From an uncultured Christensenellaceae bacterium (GTDB taxonomy: Bacteria > Bacillota > Clostridia > Christensenellales > Pumilibacteraceae), in contig CAJULQ010000001.1 of NCBI GenBank assembly GCA_910587595.1, positions 1 through 64,000 of the forward strand: DNA of 64,000 nucleotides, written 5' to 3'. The first letter of the stretch is position 1. Every line of letters begins with the position of its first letter. Positions 54,060-60,322 of the stretch are shown piece after piece. The position numbers and the translations under genes are program-made. A model generated the notes under the pieces. That model did not search any database. It was not told where the DNA came from and saw only the letters and a program-made list of their open reading frames with translations.

Positions 54060-55400
54060 TCAAGCCTCGTTTTCCAACGAGTAGATCGCCAAGGCGCATT
54101 CCAATCGTTTGCGCATGAGCTCGCACGCGATCGCATACGGCGCATCGAGTTTGCCGTTGAAATGCACGGCATTGGCCGCACAGCCGCCGCTGCAATGGTA
54201 TTTCGCCCAACAATCGCGGCAAACGGGTTTATACGCCAAGTTGTTGCGGCTGAATTTTTCATACAGCGCAAGGTCCACCTCGCCCGTTTGGATGTTGCCC
54301 ATTTTATATGCCGCATCCCCCACAAACTGGTGGCACGGGTAAAGGTCGCCCGTGGGCGTGACCGCCACATACTCGGTGCCCGCGCCGCAACTGGAATAGC
54401 GCTTAGTAAGGCACGGCGAATTTTTGAGATCGACGATAAAGTGGAAAAAGCTGAACCACGTTTCGGGATCTTTGCGCCGCGAGAGGTATTCTGCGGCCAA
54501 CAACTCGTATTGCGCAAACAATTGGGGCAAGTCGCTTTCTCGCAGTGCCAGCGGGTGCGTTGCGGGCAACACCACGGGTTCCAACGACAGCTTGTCAAAC
54601 CCGTAGTCGGCCAACGCCAACGCATCGGCGGCAAAGTCTTTATTGTTTGCGGTGAACGTGCCGCGCACGTAATACTGCCCGTCACCGCGCTTACGGCGAA
54701 ACGCCAACGCGTTTTTGAGCACCACGTCAAACGAATCTTTGCCGTTTTGCGTCTTACGCACTTGATTATGGACGGATTTGCGCCCGTCTATACTGAGCAC
54801 CACGTTATACATTTCGCGGTTGAGAAAATCGGATATCTCGTCGGTCAGCCCCACCGCGTTGGTCGTCATGGTAAAACGGAACCGTTTGTCATGCGTTTTT
54901 TCCAAACGGCGGCCGTGTTCCACGGCGGCGATCACCGCGTCCATATTCATAAGCGGCTCGCCGCCGAAAAAGTCCACTTCGAGATTGCGCCGCGTTCCGC
55001 TTTTTTCCACCAAAAAATCGAGCGCGCGGCAAGCCGTTTCGGCAGACATGCTCTGCTTTTCGCCCGTGTATTTCCCTTCGTCGGCAAAGCAATAAGCGCA
55101 AGCCAAATTGCAGTTGTGGCAGATATTAAGGCACATCGATTTAATAGTGCCGTCGGGCGCGGGCGGCACAAAATCGACGCGCGGCACATTCAGCATGCCG
55201 TTGTCGAGAAGGGTTTGCAACTCTTGCGCTTCTTCGGGATACTGCGCGCGCAAACGCGAAAACTCTCCGAGGTTTATTTCGCCGCTCGGAGAGTTGACCG
55301 CATCGATAAGATCCTTGGTAGTTTGGTCGATACGGCACAGCGTGCCGCTCTCGACATCGAGCATAAACGAATGCCCCAAACAAGTAAAGGTGTGAACCAT
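54060..55400 (-). CDS. scfB: SCIFF peptide maturase, radical SAM/SPASM
   Basis: A 446-residue radical-SAM maturase. An N-terminal peptide-recognition region (about 1-85) begins MVHTFTCLGHSFMLDVESGTL. The cluster motif is CLNICHNCNLACAYCFA, with CxxxCxxC. The C-terminal SPASM domain has SSCGAGTEYVAVTPTGDLYPCHQFVG and CRDCWAKYHCSGGCAAN for two more clusters. It makes thioether links from Cys to neighbouring residues in the SCIFF peptide, encoded 31 bases upstream. ATG 55400 is chosen over a TTG at 55421. Confidence 0.93.
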   Translation of the reverse strand: MVHTFTCLGHSFMLDVESGTLCRIDQTTKDLIDAVNSPSGEINLGEFSRLRAQYPEEAQELQTLLDNGMLNVPRVDFVPPAPDGTIKSMCLNICHNCNLACAYCFADEGKYTGEKQSMSAETACRALDFLVEKSGTRRNLEVDFFGGEPLMNMDAVIAAVEHGRRLEKTHDKRFRFTMTTNAVGLTDEISDFLNREMYNVVLSIDGRKSVHNQVRKTQNGKDSFDVVLKNALAFRRKRGDGQYYVRGTFTANNKDFAADALALADYGFDKLSLEPVVLPATHPLALRESDLPQLFAQYELLAAEYLSRRKDPETWFSFFHFIVDLKNSPCLTKRYSSCGAGTEYVAVTPTGDLYPCHQFVGDAAYKMGNIQTGEVDLALYEKFSRNNLAYKPVCRDCWAKYHCSGGCAANAVHFNGKLDAPYAIACELMRKRLECALAIYSLENEA

Positions 55401-55431
55401 CCTATGTACTCTTTTCCGCAAACGCCAACGG

Positions 55432-55599
55432 TCAGCGGTTTTCCTCTTTTTGGATTCTGTCGATCTTTCTCTCGCAAGATTGGTTGCCTACCGTGCAACT
55501 CGTTTTGCACGCCGACTGGCAGCTTGCTTGGCATTCGCCGCAACCGGTGCCCGCACCGCATTCCACCGTTTTTTCGGCAACAACTTTTATGTGCTTCAT
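55432..55599 (-). CDS. scfA: SCIFF ribosomal peptide precursor
   Basis: A 55-residue peptide starting MKHIKVVAEKTVECG. It has seven cysteines (14, 20, 23, 27, 31, 35, 42) and the conserved core CQSACKTSCTVGNQSCE of 'six cysteines in forty-five' peptides, found in nearly all Clostridia. Here Cys14 is an extra cysteine and the C-terminal tail ERKIDRIQKEENR is longer than usual. The maturase gene follows directly. Strong RBS GGAGGAG and its own promoter suggest high expression. The biological role of SCIFF is unknown. Confidence 0.93.
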   Translation of the reverse strand: MKHIKVVAEKTVECGAGTGCGECQASCQSACKTSCTVGNQSCERKIDRIQKEENR

Positions 55600-55634
55600 G
55601 TTCGTTTCTCCTCCGATATAAATCTTACTTACTG

Positions 55635-55663
55635 ATTATACAAAAAACGGAGAATAAAAGCAA
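55635..55663 (-). promoter_or_regulatory. Promoter of scfA-scfB
   Basis: TTGCTT (55658-55663), 17 bases, TATAAT (55635-55640) on the minus strand, followed by a ~35-base leader. Confidence 0.82.
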
Positions 55664-55674
55664 GTGTTTTTACC

Positions 55675-56055
55675 TTATTTTTTCAATCCCGCCAAGATAC
55701 CGCTCACCAAACCGGTAATGCTGCCGAGCACTACGTCGTTCAGAATGTGCAGACCGAACGAGAACTCGCCGTCTAACAACGAAAAAATAACAAAGGCCAA
55801 GGCGATGTATAAGATACCGATAACGATGCCTTTGAGCCAAGTGTTTTGTTTATGCCGAACGGCCACCAAACACCCTACCAAAATGCTTACACCCTTTATC
55901 ACTTGATTGATCACGGGGATCACGCCGTCTTTTATATTGAACAGCTTAAGGGCGAACGCGGCAAGCAAAACGAGCACCAACGAGAGGATCACCGCTATGA
56001 TGAGCGCCTTAATCACCTCGAACACCGTCGAACCTTTTTTGGCTACGCTTTCCAT
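55675..56055 (-). CDS. TIGR04086-family membrane protein (YrzE-like)
   Basis: A 126-residue protein with four hydrophobic helices spread over its length (about 12-34, 44-64, 72-92, 103-124), fitting the TIGR04086 family that sits between yajC and scfA in Clostridia. The function is unknown; conserved position with Sec and SCIFF genes is the only clue. Its RBS GGAGG lies inside a terminator-like hairpin, so translation or transcription may be conditional. Confidence 0.8.
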   Translation of the reverse strand: MESVAKKGSTVFEVIKALIIAVILSLVLVLLAAFALKLFNIKDGVIPVINQVIKGVSILVGCLVAVRHKQNTWLKGIVIGILYIALAFVIFSLLDGEFSFGLHILNDVVLGSITGLVSGILAGLKK

Positions 56056-56056
56056 G

Positions 56057-56098
56057 AAAAAAACCTCCGCAACAGATATACTTATACCTATGCGAAGG
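56057..56098 (-). terminator. Terminator-like hairpin that contains the TIGR04086 gene RBS
   Basis: On the minus strand CCTTCGCA (56091-56098) pairs with TGCGGAGG (56064-56071) over eight bp, followed directly by seven T (56057-56063), one C and the ATG. The right arm is the Shine-Dalgarno sequence. It is 38 bases after the yajC stop. Confidence 0.6.
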
Positions 56099-56135
56099 CT
56101 TAATTGTTTATGACGGCTTGTCTTAAAAACGAGGG

Positions 56136-56708
56136 TTATTTTTTGGCGCTCGTTCTCTTGCCCGAACCGGTGGAACGGGGTTTGCGCGCGGGCGCCTCGG
56201 CGGGTTGCTCTTCTACCGTTGCGGCCTCTTCCGCTTTTTGTTCCTCGGCGGGTTTAGGCTCTTCCTTGCTCTCTTCGGGCACGGTTTGGGCGGGAACAAC
56301 GGTTTCTTCCGTTTTTTCCTCTGCTTTTTCCGCTACGGGTTGCTCCGTCTTGTTTTCTTCGAACGGTTGGGGCGCGGGCGTTGCGGGCGCGTCCACTTTG
56401 CTGAGCACTTGATACACGGCTTGCACGTCAAACACCATGGTGGCTTTGTTGTTGCCTACGCCGGTTTCCACCACCATCTCTTTATCGACGGGGCTGATTT
56501 CCTTGATCTCCACAATGGTGCCTACGATACCGCCCACCGTTTTGATCACGTCGCCGGGACGCAACGAAGAATGCAGATCGTTGATCGCTTTGTTTCTGCG
56601 CTTGTTGGTAAACATGGGTAAAACGATGAGAACCACCACCATAATCGCCAACAACACAAGCATTATAATCGTTTGCGGTTCCATCTTGCCGAGTAAAAAG
56701 TTAGACAT
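56136..56708 (-). CDS. yajC: YajC, Sec accessory subunit, with long acidic C-tail
   Basis: A 190-residue protein. One membrane helix (about 12-33, IIMLVLLAIMVVVLIVLPMF) and the YajC core RNKAINDLHSSLRPGDVIKTVGGIVGTIVEI identify it; it associates with SecDF-YidC. From about residue 110 a low-complexity Glu/Ala/Pro/Lys tail of ~80 residues ends in basic TGSGKRTSAKK, nearly doubling the usual length (~90-110). The gene heads the yajC-TIGR04086 pair with its own promoter. Confidence 0.92.
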   Translation of the reverse strand: MSNFLLGKMEPQTIIMLVLLAIMVVVLIVLPMFTNKRRNKAINDLHSSLRPGDVIKTVGGIVGTIVEIKEISPVDKEMVVETGVGNNKATMVFDVQAVYQVLSKVDAPATPAPQPFEENKTEQPVAEKAEEKTEETVVPAQTVPEESKEEPKPAEEQKAEEAATVEEQPAEAPARKPRSTGSGKRTSAKK

Positions 56709-56745
56709 TTCGATTTCGCTACTCCTAATTAAAAACAGTATACTA

Positions 56746-56774
56746 ATCGTACCACAAATTACCGATTAAAGCAA
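56746..56774 (-). promoter_or_regulatory. Promoter of yajC
   Basis: TTGCTT (56769-56774), 17 bases, TACGAT (56746-56751) on the minus strand; the -35 box lies inside the hairpin that follows the upstream gene. Confidence 0.65.
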
Positions 56775-56790
56775 GCGTTTTTACTTGCTT
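56769..56790 (-). terminator. Short hairpin after the ytxC-like gene
   Basis: Seven-bp stem AAGCAAG/CTTGCTT immediately after the stop codon, with only a weak T-run (TTTAAT) on the minus strand. Confidence 0.45.
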
Positions 56791-56793
56791 TTT

Positions 56794-57546
56794 TCAGCGC
56801 CGTTCGTGCGCCTCCGCCGTTTCCGCGCGTTTCGCGTCGAAAATACGCACCAAACGGTCGCAAAGTCGTTTATCGGTAAAATGCCCGCTCAGCCGCAGTT
56901 CGAGCGGCGCAATATCTATAAGATACAGCAAAAGCTGTTCGGTGCCTATTATGTTATAGTCAAATTCGCTTTCGGGCAAATGTCCGTGCACATTGTAGCG
57001 GTTATCTTGTTGCCGCACTTCCAAACGCATGATCTTGGGATTTACCGCACTGATCAAAAACCGTATCAATTCGTTGAGCGTGTCCTCGTCGATGAGATAG
57101 GGCGCGTTTTCGGTGGCCAAACGGGCGATCTCCTCCCAATGCGTACGCAATTCCCCCAAACGGAAATAAAAAACACCGTCCAAACTCATGCCGTCGCACA
57201 CGGGCATGTTCTCCTCTATGATCTCCCGTTCGTTTTCTCTGTCGAACGCCACCAAGGTGTGCAACAACAGATTGTAGGAATTACGTTCCAACGGCAAACG
57301 AATGGCGCGCTTGAGATACTCGTATTTGACCACAGTGGCGAACATATCGATAAAACAGCCGCGTATCTCTTTTAACAACGCCGTTTTGCGCGGCGTTTCG
57401 CACGCCACGGCTACAATGGTTCTATCCGCCTTGCGCACCGACGCGCAGATCCCGCCGCATTTCTTCACTTTAATGGCGAAAACTTCCGATATCGTGTCGT
57501 ACCAACTTTCGTGCTCGTTTGCTATACTGAAACCGAATTGAAACAT
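56794..57546 (-). CDS. YtxC-like putative sporulation protein
   Basis: A 250-residue protein without membrane spans. The C-terminal half (APYLIDEDTLNELIRFLISAVNPKIMRLEV, then TEQLLLYLIDIAPLELRLSG...LVRIFDAKR) recalls the 'putative sporulation protein YtxC' family, which ends in a similar helix-strand block. The N-terminal half is less conserved. ATG 57546 has GGAAAGAGGAAG upstream. It is divergent from the tRNA cluster. The family call rests on remembered pattern only; otherwise it is a hypothetical soluble protein. Confidence 0.5.
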   Translation of the reverse strand: MFQFGFSIANEHESWYDTISEVFAIKVKKCGGICASVRKADRTIVAVACETPRKTALLKEIRGCFIDMFATVVKYEYLKRAIRLPLERNSYNLLLHTLVAFDRENEREIIEENMPVCDGMSLDGVFYFRLGELRTHWEEIARLATENAPYLIDEDTLNELIRFLISAVNPKIMRLEVRQQDNRYNVHGHLPESEFDYNIIGTEQLLLYLIDIAPLELRLSGHFTDKRLCDRLVRIFDAKRAETAEAHERR

Positions 57547-57660
57547 CTGTCACTTCCTCTTTCCTTATTTTATGCAGTGCGTTTGTTTTTAAGCGTGCAA
57601 TTTATGTAAATAAATGTCGGCGGCACGGCAAAAAAAAGTTGAAAAAGTGGCAAAAATCTC

Positions 57661-57689
57661 TTGCCTTTTGGCGATTTATTTGATATAGT
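57661..57689 (+). promoter_or_regulatory. Promoter of the tRNA operon
   Basis: TTGCCT (57661-57666), 17 bases, TATAGT (57684-57689); +1 near 57696, 13 bases before tRNA-Val. Nothing else stands out between here and the divergent gene at 57546. Confidence 0.82.
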
Positions 57690-57708
57690 ATATAGGCATG
57701 TGGGACTT

Positions 57709-57784
57709 GGGAGCTTAGCTCAGTTGGGAGAGCGTCTGCCTTACAAGCAGAGGGTCACAGGTTCGAGCCCTGTAGCTCCCACCA
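57709..57784 (+). tRNA. tRNA-Val (UAC)
   Basis: A complete 76-base cloverleaf: acceptor GGGAGCT/AGCTCCC, anticodon loop CTTACAA with anticodon TAC, TpsiC arm GGTTCGAGCC, and an encoded CCA end. First gene of the cluster. Confidence 0.97.
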
Positions 57785-57785
57785 T

Positions 57786-57860
57786 GCGGAAGTGGCTCAG
57801 TGGTAGAGCGTTGCCTTGCCAAGGCAAATGTCGCGAGTTCGAATCTCGTCTTCCGCTCCA
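57786..57860 (+). tRNA. tRNA-Gly (GCC)
   Basis: A complete 75-base cloverleaf: acceptor GCGGAAG/CTTCCGC, anticodon loop TTGCCAA with anticodon GCC, and encoded CCA. It starts two bases after tRNA-Val. Confidence 0.97.
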
Positions 57861-57905
57861 AATTTGTTCACGGTCGGCGCATGCACGGCATATATTACAC
57901 TATAC

Positions 57906-57979
57906 GGCACCATAGCCAAGTGGTAAGGCAGGGGCCTGCAAAGCCCTTACCCCCAGTTCAAGTCTGGGTGGTGCCTCCA
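57906..57979 (+). tRNA. tRNA-Cys (GCA)
   Basis: A complete 74-base cloverleaf: acceptor GGCACCA/TGGTGCC, anticodon loop CTGCAAA with anticodon GCA, and encoded CCA. Confidence 0.97.
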
Positions 57980-57981
57980 AT

Positions 57982-58030
57982 AAGCCCACACCCCGCGGCA
58001 AATACCGTGACAAAATGTTGGGCTTTTTTA
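57982..58030 (+). terminator. Terminator after tRNA-Cys
   Basis: AAGCCCA (57982-57988) pairs with TGGGCTT (58019-58025) and is followed by a T-run. It closes the Val-Gly-Cys unit just before the tRNA-Leu remnant. Confidence 0.7.
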
Positions 58031-58033
58031 TTT

Positions 58034-58092
58034 GCCCGAGTGGCGGAACAGGCAGACGCCCGGGACTTAAAATCCGTTGCGTCTCACCCGCT
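58034..58092 (+). pseudogene. Truncated tRNA-Leu (UAA) remnant
   Basis: The first ~50 bases match a Clostridial tRNA-Leu: GCCCGAGTGGCGGAA, D arm with GGCAGACGC, and anticodon loop CTTAAAA with TAA. The 3' side of the anticodon stem is damaged (TCCGT), and the variable arm, TpsiC arm and acceptor strand are missing. What remains can refold as AGACGC/GCGTCT followed by a T-rich run, a terminator-like shape. An intact tRNA-Leu (UAA) lies 130 bases on. Confidence 0.8.
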
Positions 58093-58221
58093 TTTTTCTT
58101 TATTTTTGCGCTTTTTCTACTATATATAGTATGTAAAACGCATCGCCAACACTACAAGATGTACAAATTCTCGCATTTTTCTCGCAAAATTCTCGCATCT
58201 TGCAAAAATTACTTAATTCAT

Positions 58222-58308
58222 GCCGCTGTGTCGGAATAGGCAGACGACGCAGACTTAAAATCTGCCGAAGGAAACTTCGTACCGGTTCGAGTCCGGTCAG
58301 CGGCACCA
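58222..58308 (+). tRNA. tRNA-Leu (UAA)
   Basis: A complete 87-base type II tRNA: acceptor GCCGCTG/CAGCGGC, anticodon loop CTTAAAA with TAA, variable arm CGAAGGAAACTTCG, TpsiC arm GGTTCGAGTCC, and encoded CCA. No clear promoter of its own is visible; a TATAGT-like box lies about 95 bases upstream. Confidence 0.97.
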
Positions 58309-58315
58309 CCTATTG

Positions 58316-58347
58316 TAAGACTTCGCTAATTATAGTGAGGTCTTTTA
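58316..58347 (+). terminator. Terminator after tRNA-Leu
   Basis: AGACTTCGC pairs with GTGAGGTCT (two G-U pairs) around TAATTATA, followed by TTTTA. The next ~100 bases, to the IS end, hold no gene, only a CTTTGAT/ATCAAAG inverted repeat. Confidence 0.65.
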
Positions 58348-58509
58348 CTATGTATTAGAAGAAAAAGCATTGAATATTTTTTGTGCCGAACTTTGATGTC
58401 TTTGCGTATCAAAGTGTGCATATATACTTTCGTTGGAGCTATACTAAAAAAGTAGACATAAAGAAGAAAAGGATGGTACAATAAAATACACACAAAAGGA
58501 GAAATAAAA

Positions 58510-58797
58510 ATGGCAAACAGCAACTATCCCAAGTACACCGACGAGTTCAAAAAGAGCATCGTCACACTACACCAAAACGGTAAATCATTGTCCCAACTTT
58601 CCAAAGAGTACGGCATATCCATGAGCGCTCTTTCCAAGTGGGTTCGCAATCTTTCCGAAGTGAAGATTGATGAAGATACCGTCGTCACCGCTCAACAGAT
58701 CAAAGAACTGCAAAAACGTAACGCTATGCTCGAAGAGGAAAACCTTATATTAAAAAAAGCGATTGCAATCTTCACTCCACACTCAAACAGAGATTGA
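58510..58797 (+). CDS. IS3-family transposase OrfA
   Basis: A 95-residue protein. An N-terminal HTH (YTDEFKKSIVTLHQNGKSLSQLSKEYGISMSALSKWV) binds the IS ends, and a C-terminal heptad zipper (IKELQKRNAMLEEENLILKKA) mediates multimerisation. AAAGGAG precedes ATG 58510. Alone, OrfA usually represses transposition; joined to OrfB by frameshifting it forms the transposase. The reading frame is intact. Confidence 0.9.
   Translation: MANSNYPKYTDEFKKSIVTLHQNGKSLSQLSKEYGISMSALSKWVRNLSEVKIDEDTVVTAQQIKELQKRNAMLEEENLILKKAIAIFTPHSNRD
58752..58758 (+). other. Programmed -1 frameshift site of the IS element
   Basis: Seven A in the phase A AAA AAA before GCG near the end of orfA. A -1 slip enters a frame that is open from here straight into OrfB (SDCNLHSTLKQRLTAVHQ...), giving an OrfAB fusion, as known for IS3 elements. 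Confidence 0.65.
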
Positions 58798-59664
58798 CCG
58801 CCGTTCACCAACTTCGCTTTCAACACCGGCTCAATCTTCTTTGCAAGGTACTCCGCGTTAACCGTAGCACGTACTACAAACATTTCCATTCCAAAGCTAT
58901 CCCGCCGCGTATTTCCGAGAACCAAACCATCAAATCCTACATACTGCAAATTTGTTCTGAACACGATATGCGGCTAGGCGCCTACAAGATTCAGTACCTT
59001 CTTCGCTGTGACTATTGCGTTAATATCAGTATAGGTCGAGTGTACCGCCTGATGAACTCTCTTCATTTACCGCGTATATCTACGCGTAAACCGCCCAAAA
59101 CCAAGTATATTCAGCCTCTTTTAGATACAAATAACATCTTAAAGCAAACCTTTACGCAAAGCGCGCCCAATCTTGTGTGGTGCAGCGACATTACGTACTT
59201 ACGTGTACAAAATCGCTTTTATTATCTTTGCGTTATCATCGATTTGTTTTCTCGGAAAGTTATTTCTTACAAACTTTCTTCCAAAGCCGATGCGCAATTG
59301 GTTATAGATACTTTCTTCGAAGCCTTTTCCAAGCGCGGGCATCCGCAAGGCTTAATGTTTCATTCCGACAGAGGCGTACAGTATACCGCTTTGGCGTTTC
59401 GCAAGGTTTTGGACAACTGCCACGTTGTTCAATCCTTTTCCAAAAAGGGGGCATCCTTACGACAATGCCGTTGCCGAATGTTTTTTCAAGTATCTCAAAC
59501 TCGAAGAAACCAATAGACGTTTCTTTAAGAATTTCGACGACCTTAAACTCTCTGTCTTTACCTACATTGACGGTTACTACAACCAAAAACGTCCCCATTC
59601 CTATCTCGGCTTACTTACCCCCAACCAATTCGAGCAAAAATTTTTTGCTTTGCATAACAACTGA
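58794..59664 (+). pseudogene. IS3-family transposase OrfB, +1 frame break
   Basis: OrfB with the HTH_21 start (FQHRLNLLCKVLRVNRSTYYKH) and an rve integrase core. The two Asp of the DDE triad are in WCSDITYL and MFHSDRGVQYT. The third part, HPYDNAVAECFFKYLKLEETNR with the catalytic Glu, is in the +1 frame. The break is at the run AAAAAGGGGG (59442-59451); one G fewer would restore HSDRG...SFSKKGHPYDNAVAECFF. The distal frame ends at 59664 inside a palindrome. Either the copy is inactive or the homopolymer was miscounted in sequencing. Confidence 0.85.
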
Positions 59665-59684
59665 TGTACATCAGTTGTTATGCA
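59651..59684. repeat. Perfect 34-bp palindrome at the end of orfB
   Basis: The half TGCATAACAACTGATGT is followed at once by its exact complement with no loop. The orfB stop codon lies in it. There is no T-run on either side, so it is not a standard terminator. Confidence 0.9.
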
Positions 59685-59719
59685 TTCAGCCACATTCCAT
59701 CTACTTTTTTGTCTACTTT

Positions 59720-60002
59720 CTTTCTCTTTTTTGTGTCTATTTGCTTGACTATTGTCCAACAGCTTGTCCGAAAATTTTTTATACAGCGGATTTTGGAGTT
59801 CTTTATCTTCCGCTTCTACCGCCGCAAAGTCTAATGTTTGCGTATGCTCCGCCTCGCGTCGTTTCCCGTTAAACACATCCAAATCAAAATCATACATTTC
59901 TTGTATCTGCTCTTCCGTCATTCCCGCCGCTATGTATTGTTCTCTCAGTTCCTTTTGCTCTCGTTCGAACTTTGCCCGCTCTTTCCCGTTGTTCCATTTC
60001 AT
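59720..60002 (-). pseudogene. Small charged protein cut by the IS element
   Basis: From ATG 60002 (RBS GGAGG) about 94 native residues remain: MKWNNGKERAKFEREQKEL, then AAGMTEEQIQEMYDFDLDVF and KRREAEHTQ. This pattern is familiar from a widespread Clostridial family of small acidic proteins, often found next to sigma-70-like genes in integrative elements; I do not know its function. After HKKEKE the frame enters IS sequence and ends there. The lost C-terminal half is not found on the other side of the IS, so a deletion accompanied the insertion. Confidence 0.65.
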
Positions 60003-60039
60003 TTCTATAAATCCTCCGTTTTGTGATTTTTGAGCAAAT

Positions 60040-60082
60040 AAAAAAAGCCCGGCAGCATTGAAAAAATCCAATGCTGCCGAGC
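60040..60082 (-). terminator. Terminator upstream of the cut gene
   Basis: Perfect 11-bp stem CGGCAGCATTG/CAATGCTGCCG (60050-60079), extended by flanking GC pairs, then seven T on the minus strand. It should stop transcripts coming from the glycosidase operon. Confidence 0.88.
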
Positions 60083-60279
60083 GAGAAACTTCATCTAATC
60101 TAAAATATTAATAAAAATGATCTTGCAAATGCCTTGCCTATTACGAGGTCAAATTTAAAACAAAATATTTTGATTTTAAAATATTTAATAATAAAGAGTA
60201 AGTGCAACACAAATGCGACACATATTTATGGACACTTAATACCTAATCAATTTAATATAGTATCTCTCACTCTAAACAG

Positions 60280-60308
60280 AATGAGTCCGGTGCAATACCG
60301 AACTCATT
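60280..60308. repeat. Hairpin just after the GH3 gene
   Basis: AATGAGT with CGGT and their complements form a near-perfect stem-loop, 15 bases after the GH3 stop and without a T-run. The rest of 60083-60322 is A/T-rich and holds no convincing gene. Confidence 0.6.
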
Positions 60309-60322
60309 CACAAGCAATCTGG

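Larger units (their letters stand above)
58449..59720 (+). mobile_element. IS3-family (IS150-like) insertion sequence, damaged
   Basis: About 1.27 kb. The ends share AAAGTAGACA as imperfect inverted repeats (left 58449-58458, right complement 59711-59720), extended by looser matches (GGATGGTAC against GATGGAATG). Inside are a leucine-zipper/HTH orfA and a DDE orfB, with a frameshift signal between them. orfB has a further frame break, so the copy is probably dead. No matching target duplication is visible at the two flanks. An internal promoter has its -35 box TAGACA (58453-58458) in the left repeat and TACAAT at 58477-58482. Confidence 0.82.

Noticed and set aside
57800..58129. Plus-strand frame across the tRNA cluster
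   Set aside because: It runs through tRNA-Gly, tRNA-Cys and the tRNA-Leu remnant and has no RBS or protein-like composition.
58100..58309. Minus-strand frame starting MVPLTGLEPVRS
   Set aside because: It is the well-known false gene produced by reading the complement of tRNA-Leu; its first 29 codons lie entirely on the tRNA.
59720..60002. Reading the cut small protein as intact up to 59601
   Set aside because: The last ~40 codons are complementary to IS end and orfB sequence, so they are not native.
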